Shown here: positions 1 through 5,295 of the stretch, in pieces | Layout: every line of letters begins with the position of its first letter | How positions within the stretch are numbered: position 1 is the first letter of the stretch | Source of the DNA: an uncultured bacterium | GTDB taxonomy: Bacteria; Cyanobacteriota; Vampirovibrionia; Gastranaerophilales; Gastranaerophilaceae | Assembly (NCBI GenBank): GCA_900554095.1 | Contig: USGC01000102.1 | Span: 1-6,382 of the forward strand | Direction: 5' to 3' | DNA length: 6,382 nt | Position numbers and translations under genes: made by a program | Notes under the pieces: model-generated | Database searches by the model: none | What the model saw: the letters and a program-made list of their open reading frames with translations, nothing else | Told to the model about the DNA's origin: nothing

Positions 1-29
1 CCCCCCCCCAACGATTGCCGTCTATTCAT
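1..29 (-). CDS. 5' end of a divergent gene, cut by the left edge
   Basis: Only nine full codons are visible, reading M-N-R-R-Q-S-L-G-G, and the product cannot be identified. The case for a real gene rests on upstream signals. An ATG at 29-27 lies 8 bases from a perfect AGGAGG (43-38). Further upstream on the same strand is a TTGAAA-17-TATAAT promoter (102-74), giving a leader of roughly 38 bases. From the last base of codon 7 the coding strand is an unbroken run of nine G up to the window edge, so the protein would continue in glycines. The basic, short N-terminus followed by glycines would suit a leader peptide, for example of a prepilin-like protein, but this is a guess. The G-run is a potential slippage site, or it may mark an assembly end. 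Confidence 0.65.
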
Positions 30-37
30 GCCTTTTG

Positions 38-43
38 CCTCCT
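38..43 (-). promoter_or_regulatory. Ribosome binding site of the divergent gene
   Basis: A perfect AGGAGG on the minus strand is separated by 8 bases from the ATG at 29-27. It is the strongest Shine-Dalgarno match in the window and is the main reason for calling a gene that has only 29 bases inside it. Confidence 0.75.
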
Positions 44-50
44 ATTAAAC

Positions 51-66
51 TCTTTAACTCTTTAAC
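51..66 (-). repeat. Tandem 8-base repeat in the leader of the divergent gene
   Basis: Two adjacent copies of GTTAAAGA (minus strand) are followed by a degenerate third, GTTTAATA, ending next to the AGGAGG. They lie between the predicted start of transcription (about position 67) and the ribosome binding site. A change in copy number would alter leader length without shifting the reading frame. No function is known. Confidence 0.6.
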
Positions 67-73
67 TATCATC

Positions 74-102
74 ATTATACCCTACTTGTCGGAATTTTTC
101 AA
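74..102 (-). promoter_or_regulatory. Sigma-70 type promoter of the divergent gene
   Basis: On the minus strand TTGAAA (102-97; five of six match TTGACA) and a perfect TATAAT (79-74) are separated by 17 bases, the optimal spacing. Transcription would start near position 67 and read leftward into the AGGAGG and ATG of the truncated gene. It is the best promoter match in the window. Confidence 0.75.
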
Positions 103-113
103 GACATGACAAA

Positions 114-138
114 ATAATAGCCGCTTTCGCGGCGTTAT
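114..138 (-). terminator. GC hairpin with GAAA loop, possible terminator or operator
   Basis: The five-pair stem GCCGC/GCGGC (120-124 with 129-133) closes a four-base loop that reads GAAA, a GNRA tetraloop, on the minus strand. An outer ATAA/TTAT pairing (114-117 with 135-138) can extend it across a small internal loop. On the minus strand it is followed by TATTATTTT, so it resembles a leftward intrinsic terminator; the rightward trailer GTTATCT is poor. It lies upstream of the leftward promoter at 74-102, so it cannot end that gene's transcript. No leftward gene precedes it in the window. A DNA-binding site is the alternative. Confidence 0.4.
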
Positions 139-224
139 CTCATTGTAAAAGGTTAGTGTGTAGGAGAAAATAAAGAAAAAGAAAATGGTTATATTTTCTG
201 TATACCCATGAAGTTTACATATAT

Positions 225-285
225 AACATATATTTAATATATCGTTAACATATCTTCATAGCACACTGTTGCATAAACAACATAT
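225..285 (+). repeat. Three AACATAT heptamers upstream of lptB
   Basis: Exact AACATAT copies start at 225, 247 and 279. The first two extend to TAACATAT. The start-to-start distances of 22 and 32 bases are close to two and three helical turns, so all copies would face roughly the same side of the DNA, as expected of regulator binding sites. The tract is very AT-rich, so chance recurrence is a serious alternative. Confidence 0.4.
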
Positions 286-301
286 TTAAGTTATTATGTT
301 G
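267..301. repeat. Two overlapping inverted repeats before lptB
   Basis: TGTTG (267-271) can pair with CAACA (278-282). The overlapping segment CAACATA (278-284) can instead pair perfectly with TATGTTG (295-301). The two hairpins share the central arm and so exclude each other. The distal arm ends 20 bases before the lptB ATG, next to the GGGGG ribosome binding site. This could be an operator or a short RNA switch; the stems are weak, at 5 and 7 pairs. Confidence 0.45.
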
Positions 302-321
302 AATAAAAGACGGGGGATAAG

Positions 322-1047
322 ATGAGGATTGAAGCAAAAAATTTAATAAAAATATACGGCGACAGAAGTGTTGTTAATGATGTTTCCTTTGATGTTAACA
401 AGGGTGAAGTTGTTTGTCTTCTCGGCCCGAACGGCGCCGGCAAGACCACAACTTTCTACATGGTTGTAGGCCTTGTAAAGCCTAACAAAGGCCAGGTTTT
501 AATCGATGGTCAGGATATTTCAAGCTGGCCAATGAACGTTCGCGCAAAAGCCGGTATCGGATATCTTCCGCAAGAAGCCTCTATTTTCAGAAAGCTCTCT
601 GTTGAAGATAACATTAAGCTGGTTCTTGAAATGAACGAAAAGCTTACAGTTGACGAGAAAAAGCGTAAACTTGAAGAATTATTGACAGAATTCGGTGTTT
701 TACGCCTGCGTCATTATTCAGCAGTTTCCCTTTCCGGCGGAGAAAGAAGGCGTGTTGAGCTTGCCCGTGCGCTTGCGGCAAGTCCGGATTTCATACTTTT
801 AGACGAACCTTTCACTGGTATTGACCCTATTGCTATCGGCGAAATTAAGGACAATATCAGAAAACTCTCTGAAGACAAGGGTCTTGGGGTTTTGATTACT
901 GACCACAACCCCAAGGCGACTTTATCAATCACCGATCGCGCCTATGTAATTTTTGACGGTAAAATCAAAATTCAAGGTAACAGCCGTGAAGTTGCCGTTG
1001 ATCCGGTTGCTAAAGAATTTTATTTAGGAAAGGATTTTGCTCTGTAA
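322..1047 (+). CDS. lptB: LPS export ABC transporter ATP-binding protein LptB
   Basis: This is the cytoplasmic ATPase that powers extraction of lipopolysaccharide from the inner membrane by the LptB2FG complex. The 241 residues match the usual family length. Visible motifs are Walker A GPNGAGKT (residues 35-42, K41), the Q-loop glutamine in YLPQE (Q84), the signature LSGGERRRVELARAL (137-151), Walker B ILLDEP with catalytic E162, and the H-loop in TDHN (H195). The LSGGERRR signature and the ITDHN tail are typical of LptB rather than of amino-acid ABC ATPases. The ATG at 322 follows GGGGG (312-316) at 5 bases, which pairs with the anti-Shine-Dalgarno through one wobble. The stop overlaps the next start as TAATG, implying translational coupling. 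No lptA or lptC lies upstream in the window. Confidence 0.95.
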   Translation: MRIEAKNLIKIYGDRSVVNDVSFDVNKGEVVCLLGPNGAGKTTTFYMVVGLVKPNKGQVLIDGQDISSWPMNVRAKAGIGYLPQEASIFRKLSVEDNIKLVLEMNEKLTVDEKKRKLEELLTEFGVLRLRHYSAVSLSGGERRRVELARALAASPDFILLDEPFTGIDPIAIGEIKDNIRKLSEDKGLGVLITDHNPKATLSITDRAYVIFDGKIKIQGNSREVAVDPVAKEFYLGKDFAL

Positions 1048-2159
1048 TGAAAATCCCTAAAATTACAATATATGACAAATATATTTTTAATCAGGTTTTG
1101 ATAACAACATTTGTTGCAATTTTATTGTTTACAGTTGTGTGGATTGCGCCAGAAATGCTTCTTAATACTATCAAAAAAACATTAGAAGGTGTTTATTCCG
1201 TAAAAACAGCCGCGCTTGTTTTGTTTTACGAACTTCCAAAAATCCTTGGAAAAGCTTTCCCTGTAGGGCTTTTACTAGGAACGCTCTTCACTTTTGATAA
1301 ATTAAGCAAGGATTCTGAATTAACTATTTTCCGCGCAGTCGGCATGTCTTTTTCCAGAATACTTGCACCGGTTTTGGTTTTAAGCCTTATCGTTACAGGG
1401 CTTTGTTTTGTTACGTACGATAAGTTAATACCGCTTTCTTGCAAAAAGCTCGACATAATTAAAGACCACAGGCCTTCCACTCAATACATTTATACACAAA
1501 AAGACAGCTCGGGTCATCCGACAAAAGCCGTTGTTATTTCAAGGTTCTCTATGGATGCGATGTCAAATATTATTGTGCTTGACTTTTCCAAAAAAGTTTA
1601 CAATGATGTCCACCAATTGTCTGAAATTTACGTGGCAAAAACCGGCGTATGCCTCAAGAATAAATGGGTTCTAAGCGATATTACCAAGTACCAAATTTCT
1701 TCAGACGGAATTTTTGAAGACATAGCAAAAATTCCGCAAATGGATATTCTCGAAGGCGAAGCCGCGAATAACGCTCACACGTTGATGACTTATTCGACTA
1801 AAAAAGAACGCGACATTACAAATCATGATTTGAAAAATTATATTAAACTTCTAAAACAAGAAAACATGCAGGAAGAATACAGATTTATGCTAAATAAGTA
1901 CTTGCAAAGATTTTTCCATCCGTTTGTCTGCGTGCTGCTGGCCATTATGGGAACCCTTTTAGGCTTCAGTAAGCCGCGTGAACAAAGATTAGTCGGGTTT
2001 ACTATTGCTATTGGCGCAATATTTTTATACTATATTACTCTGCCATTTTTCGACCTTCTTGCAGAAAAAGGTGTATTACATCCGCTCATTACGGCGCTTT
2101 TCCCGCCATTAGCGTTTATGGCAGCAATCATTGGATTCTACAAGTCAAAGGATTTATAA
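1047..2159 (+). CDS. LptF/LptG family (YjgP/YjgQ) LPS transport permease
   Basis: This is the inner-membrane partner of LptB that feeds LPS toward the periplasmic bridge. The 370 residues fit LptF or LptG. The architecture is as expected: helices at about 14-36, 64-84 and 103-123, a large polar periplasmic domain (about 125-285) as in the family's jellyroll, then helices at about 290-307, 315-337 and 344-366. The coupling-helix signature is clear in SELTIFRAVGMS (90-101), the segment that contacts the ATPase. The start shares one base with the lptB stop. Only one permease is present, whereas well-studied systems use an LptF-LptG pair. Either the second is encoded elsewhere or this one forms a homodimer. 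I do not assign F or G from the sequence alone. Confidence 0.9.
   Translation: MKIPKITIYDKYIFNQVLITTFVAILLFTVVWIAPEMLLNTIKKTLEGVYSVKTAALVLFYELPKILGKAFPVGLLLGTLFTFDKLSKDSELTIFRAVGMSFSRILAPVLVLSLIVTGLCFVTYDKLIPLSCKKLDIIKDHRPSTQYIYTQKDSSGHPTKAVVISRFSMDAMSNIIVLDFSKKVYNDVHQLSEIYVAKTGVCLKNKWVLSDITKYQISSDGIFEDIAKIPQMDILEGEAANNAHTLMTYSTKKERDITNHDLKNYIKLLKQENMQEEYRFMLNKYLQRFFHPFVCVLLAIMGTLLGFSKPREQRLVGFTIAIGAIFLYYITLPFFDLLAEKGVLHPLITALFPPLAFMAAIIGFYKSKDL
2147..2152 (+). promoter_or_regulatory. Ribosome binding site that fixes the glycosidase start
   Basis: AAAGGA lies inside the last codons of the permease gene, 8 bases before the ATG at 2161. It supports this ATG over the in-frame TTG at 2131, which would add ten polar residues ahead of the signal peptide. 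Confidence 0.7.
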
Positions 2160-2160
2160 T

Positions 2161-2955
2161 ATGAAAAAATTTTTATTTGTACTTGCTATGTTAGTTTTTT
2201 CAACTCCGGCGTTCTCAGCTGATCCGATTGAAATCAATTACGATGACGGAATTTACCATATTATATTACATGGTGAAAAGATTAAGAAAAAAATCCAGTT
2301 TGTATCAAGCGAAAGCCTTATAACAAACCGCGAAGCACACAAGCGTGCAATGGCTAAACTTACAATAAATGCCGGATTTTTTGATCCGAAGAATGAAAAA
2401 TCAATTTCATATATTGTTATGGACAGGGTTACAGCTGAAGACCCGCTTTTTAACGAAAATATCATGAACAATTCCATTCTGCGCAGAAACCTTGACAAAA
2501 TCCTTAACAGAACAGAGTTTCGCATAATCGAATGCAACGGAAAAGAGTTAAGATATGAAATTGTACCGCACAAAACTCCGGTAGATTTTGCCTGCATTGT
2601 AAAAACCTCAGCCCAAGGCGGCCCGCTAATTTACCCTGAATTAAAATTAGAAGAAGAATTTTTTATAGTAAAAAAAGACGGCGAAGTTGTCAGAGAATCA
2701 GCCTCTGTTTTACACAAGACTGCGCGTACGGTAATCGGATTAAAAGACGGCGAAATGCATATTTTAATTATCACAGATGAACACCCGATGGACATGTATG
2801 AAGTTCAAGCTTATGTAAAAAAACTCGGACTTGACCGAGCAATGGGTTTTGACGGAGGAAGTTCAACTTCTATGAATTATCTTGATAAAATCGAAGTAAC
2901 GTCAAACAGCGACGGCGGTGGCAGAAGCTTAAAATCTTTTATGATTGTCCGCTAA
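2161..2955 (+). CDS. Secreted phosphodiester glycosidase family protein (NAGPA/DUF2233 type)
   Basis: The 264 residues begin with a signal peptide (MKK, hydrophobic core to about residue 16, likely cleavage AFS-A at 19/20), so the protein is exported to the periplasm or surface. Family landmarks appear in order: NAGFF (70-74), GGPLIYP (153-159), ARTVIG (188-193), FDGGSSTSM (230-238) and a final DGGGR (251-255). These match the domain of the mammalian mannose-6-phosphate uncovering enzyme and its bacterial relatives, which cleave a sugar linked through a phosphodiester. The substrate is not known. It starts one base after the permease stop, so it is almost certainly in the lptB operon, suggesting work on an exported glycan or on LPS (inference). 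Its last 17 bases overlap the end of the opposing gene. Confidence 0.85.
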   Translation: MKKFLFVLAMLVFSTPAFSADPIEINYDDGIYHIILHGEKIKKKIQFVSSESLITNREAHKRAMAKLTINAGFFDPKNEKSISYIVMDRVTAEDPLFNENIMNNSILRRNLDKILNRTEFRIIECNGKELRYEIVPHKTPVDFACIVKTSAQGGPLIYPELKLEEEFFIVKKDGEVVRESASVLHKTARTVIGLKDGEMHILIITDEHPMDMYEVQAYVKKLGLDRAMGFDGGSSTSMNYLDKIEVTSNSDGGGRSLKSFMIVR

Positions 2956-4024
2956 TAAGATTAAAAATCTTCTTACTGTTTACGTAATCCGCAAGCTCCG
3001 GTGTATTGATATACTCCATCAGACCGTCATCAATACCATGCATAATATCATAGTCTAAAGCAGCTTTCTGATACTTTTTTATATCAGGATGATTTTGAAA
3101 ACCTATTTTAAAGTTGTTAGGGCCGTGAAATCTTGTTCTTGGCAATGCAATTTCTTTTCCCTCGCTATTTGTTACAGTTTGCGGAGGGTAAAAAGTATCA
3201 GCCCAGTCTGCACGCGCTCTTAAACGTAGTCTCTCATTACATTTCAAACCGTTTTCTGTAAGCATTTTTCTTATTGTTATAGCATTATTCATATGACTGT
3301 CGAGCATTTTTTTAATGCTATTATCACCGCTTTTGGGAATATAACCATATTTTTCAAAAGTTTCATGGTATTTAAACTGCATTTCATAGTCCAATAAATT
3401 TGACAAAATTGCCTGCTGGTATTTCGGATTTTCCTTCGCAAAATCAATTGCAGCCTTAGCAACCTCAATATTCATATCAAATTTGTGGTAATTTTTAAAC
3501 TTGCCGGGTGTAAATAATATTTTATTCTCAAGCTTTTCCGGCGGGAACATTTTTAAAAACTCAAGATATTTTTTGAATTCGCTAAGCTGCTTAATCTGGG
3601 GAAGTTCGCTAATCTTTAGCTGCATCTTGGAAAAATACGCGGATAAAACTCCTTCTGATATAAATTCAGGAATAGACGGGAAGGATTTATAAAACTCTTG
3701 TTGAGCAAGGCTATTGACAGGGAATTTGTCATGCAAGATAGGTTTTTGCGGGTTAGGGGCCGCAACTGGAACATCCGGCAATTTATTAACTTCTTCGACA
3801 GTCCTTCGGGCATTTTTCACCAAATGCTTCCGGCCTGCTCTTGATCCCAACAAATATGCAGTACCCATTACAGCTGCACTTGCACCCAATACGCCTAACA
3901 GAAGTTTTGTTGAGATTACACGTTTTTCTGTTTTTTCGGATTTGTTATTATTAAGAGTATCACCTTGAAAAGATGATACTCTTTGATTATGAAAATTTAT
4001 TGAGTTTATCTTCCCTACAAACAT
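2939..4024 (-). CDS. Unrecognised 361-residue protein with one membrane helix
   Basis: I do not recognise this family. The N-terminus is short and polar with INFHNQ and SSFQG (residues 9-21), then a charged stretch rich in K and E. A single hydrophobic, glycine- and alanine-rich helix follows (about 39-60), then SRAGRKH, which suggests the basic side stays in the cytoplasm. A proline-rich linker (about 82-102) leads to a mainly helical, charged domain to residue 361, with no catalytic motif I can name. It lacks a classical signal peptide because 38 polar residues precede the helix. The ATG is supported by AAGAGG (4035-4030) at 5 bases. It lies 77 bases after the SIMPL gene and may share its transcript or use its own promoter. 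The SSFQG-type N-terminus recalls Gastranaerophilales proteins (from memory). Confidence 0.8.
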   Translation of the reverse strand: MFVGKINSINFHNQRVSSFQGDTLNNNKSEKTEKRVISTKLLLGVLGASAAVMGTAYLLGSRAGRKHLVKNARRTVEEVNKLPDVPVAAPNPQKPILHDKFPVNSLAQQEFYKSFPSIPEFISEGVLSAYFSKMQLKISELPQIKQLSEFKKYLEFLKMFPPEKLENKILFTPGKFKNYHKFDMNIEVAKAAIDFAKENPKYQQAILSNLLDYEMQFKYHETFEKYGYIPKSGDNSIKKMLDSHMNNAITIRKMLTENGLKCNERLRLRARADWADTFYPPQTVTNSEGKEIALPRTRFHGPNNFKIGFQNHPDIKKYQKAALDYDIMHGIDDGLMEYINTPELADYVNSKKIFNLISGQS

Positions 4025-4056
4025 ATTTTCCTCTTTATAATAATATAAAAATCATG

Positions 4057-4100
4057 AAAATATTTTTTGCGGGTGTTTTAAATATTTTTACAAATATTTA
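4057..4100. repeat. AAATATT repeats and 9-base inverted repeat between genes
   Basis: AAAATATTT (4057-4065) and AAATATTTT (4080-4088) form a perfect 9-base inverted repeat around a 14-base loop. A third AAATATTTA lies at 4092-4100. The heptamer AAATATT thus starts at 4058, 4080 and 4092. The arms contain only A and T, so an RNA hairpin would be weak and is not a good terminator for the SIMPL gene. A protein-binding site or intrinsically bent DNA upstream of the 361-residue gene is possible. Confidence 0.45.
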
Positions 4101-4101
4101 C

Positions 4102-4842
4102 TTATTTTACAAAAAAGCTTGCATTTACGTTAGCGTAGATACGGACAACGCCGACTTCAATAGGAGTTGAAGCTTCAGGCATAGCGTCTGCGGCTCCTGC
4201 TGATTTTGCCATGACATTGTACATAACTCTTGTATTAGCTGAAGGCGAGCAGTTTCCGTTTATGCTTTTGAGCCCGGTAATATAAGAACCAGCGGCTTTT
4301 GAAAGCGTTGTTGCTTGTTTTTTAGCTTTTTGTGTCGCTAAAGAAAGCAATTCATCACATTCTTGCTCGTATTTTGAAACTGAAAAGCTTAAATTGCTAA
4401 CGTCAGTTGCGCCTAAAGATATTGCTTTATCTATAATATTGCCGACTTTTTGAATTGATTTTGTATGAATAATAATAGAATTTGAAACTTCGTATTTGTC
4501 AAAATTTCTTTTGTTGGAAGAATATGTGTAAACAGGGTTTGCTCTGAAGTTTGCGGTTTTTACATAATCTCCGTCAGCACTGTTAATCATAGATTTCATT
4601 GCTGTATAAACCTTGTCTGAAATTTCTTTATTTTGTGCTGTTGCTTTTTGCATTGATTTAGAATCGTAAGTTACAACAGAGATAGAGATTTCAGCCGTGT
4701 CAGGGGTAAGCTCTTTGTTTGCAGAAGCGTTTACTGATACATAGCCTCTTTCATCTGACTGCGTTGTAACAGCTTGTGTAGAATTTACGCTCATGCCTGC
4801 AATTACAGCGGCAGCGAATGCTAATACTAAAACTTTTTTCAT
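4102..4842 (-). CDS. SIMPL domain (DUF541, YggE-like) exported protein
   Basis: The 246 residues start with a signal peptide (MKK, hydrophobic to about residue 18, likely cleavage TQA-V at 24/25), placing it in the periplasm or envelope. The mature part follows the SIMPL pattern: GYVSVNASANKELTPDTAEISISV (33-56), then a helix with AQNKEISDKV (69-78), PVYTYSSNKRNFDKYEVSNSI (103-123), GNIIDKAISLGATDVSNLSF (134-153) and a closing beta strand VGVVRIYANVNASF (230-243). Relatives include E. coli YggE and Brucella BP26. The biochemical role is not established; YggE has been linked to oxidative stress. Its ATG overlaps the upstream stop as ATGA, so translation is probably coupled to the small membrane protein, suggesting a joint envelope role (inference). 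Confidence 0.88.
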   Translation of the reverse strand: MKKVLVLAFAAAVIAGMSVNSTQAVTTQSDERGYVSVNASANKELTPDTAEISISVVTYDSKSMQKATAQNKEISDKVYTAMKSMINSADGDYVKTANFRANPVYTYSSNKRNFDKYEVSNSIIIHTKSIQKVGNIIDKAISLGATDVSNLSFSVSKYEQECDELLSLATQKAKKQATTLSKAAGSYITGLKSINGNCSPSANTRVMYNVMAKSAGAADAMPEASTPIEVGVVRIYANVNASFFVK

Positions 4843-5270
4843 AGTTTTTCCTCACTTTTCTTATCTTCATCTTGAAGTCTGACCTTTTCAGCTTCAATTT
4901 TGTCTTTCATCTTTTTGATGTCATCAGCGCTAATGAGCACTTTTTGGGCAAATTCTTTCTGCTCGTGAACACGTTTTAATAAAGTTTCAAGCTCTTTTTT
5001 ATCCAAAGCTTTTGGGGATTCAAAAGATACAAAAAGTTTTTGGCCGCTGATTAAATAAATTGACAGCGCCGTAATAGCCCACAAAAGACATCCCTGATAA
5101 ATATTAATCACAGGGAATAGCATATATTGCAAAGCAAAATGGTTCCAAACTTTCATCGCCATCAGCCCCGGGAAGATTACAAATCCCGCAAATAGGCATA
5201 CTCCGATGAATGCCAACGTCAAAAGCCCTCGAATACCAAATATTTGGATAACTTTTGTATTTTTTCTCAT
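4839..5270 (-). CDS. Small two-helix membrane protein with charged C-terminal tail
   Basis: I do not recognise a named family. The 143 residues have a basic start (MRKNTK), two hydrophobic segments (about 15-38 and 55-76) joined by a short aromatic loop, then a charged tail (about 85-143) rich in K and E that looks helical or coiled-coil. By the positive-inside rule both ends should be cytoplasmic. The ATG at 5270 is chosen over an in-frame GTG at 5279, because AAGAGGA (5287-5281) lies 10 bases from the ATG but only two from the GTG. It begins 25 bases after ligA ends and shares ATGA with the SIMPL gene, so these three probably form one operon. It may anchor or assist the SIMPL protein, but nothing in the sequence proves this. 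Confidence 0.8.
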   Translation of the reverse strand: MRKNTKVIQIFGIRGLLTLAFIGVCLFAGFVIFPGLMAMKVWNHFALQYMLFPVINIYQGCLLWAITALSIYLISGQKLFVSFESPKALDKKELETLLKRVHEQKEFAQKVLISADDIKKMKDKIEAEKVRLQDEDKKSEEKL

Positions 5271-5280
5271 TAATTGCACT

Positions 5281-5287
5281 TCCTCTT
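5281..5287 (-). promoter_or_regulatory. Ribosome binding site of the small membrane protein
   Basis: AAGAGGA on the minus strand lies in the 25-base gap after the ligA stop. It is 10 bases from the ATG at 5270 and decides the start against the GTG at 5279, which it almost touches. Confidence 0.6.
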
Positions 5288-5295
5288 AAATTAGT

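Larger units (their letters stand above)
214..301 (+). promoter_or_regulatory. AT-rich promoter region of the lptB operon
   Basis: No single promoter stands out. One candidate is TTTACA (214-219) with TATATC (238-243) after 18 bases. Another is TTGCAT (269-274) with TATTAT (292-297) after 17 bases, which would give a very short leader before the ATG at 322. The second would place inverted repeats across the -10 element. The tract 214-243 is nearly all A and T. A promoter must lie here, because lptB heads a rightward operon and nothing upstream is transcribed toward it in the window; its exact position is uncertain. Confidence 0.35.

Noticed and set aside
185..237. Tiny forward frames after the AGGAG at 162-166
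   Set aside because: The ATGs at 185 and 208 give only 8-9 codons, and the nearest Shine-Dalgarno is about 18 bases or more away. No leader peptide is supported.
245..283. Twelve-codon leftward frame in the lptB leader
   Set aside because: It has no ribosome binding site and a composition expected by chance.
2131..2160. In-frame TTG start upstream of the glycosidase
   Set aside because: It would overlap the permease by 29 bases and put ten polar residues before a perfect signal peptide. The ATG at 2161 has AAAGGA at 8 bases.
2253..2597. 114-codon open frame antisense to the glycosidase
   Set aside because: It lies wholly opposite a gene with clear family motifs and has no domain or ribosome binding site I can support.
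2957..2971. AAGATT-AAA-AATCTT hairpin as terminator for the convergent genes
   Set aside because: The six-pair stem has a single G:C pair and no clear T-run on either strand, so it is too weak to call.
5271..5279. GTG start for the small membrane protein
   Set aside because: The only good Shine-Dalgarno ends two bases before it, which is too close. The ATG at 5270 has workable spacing.
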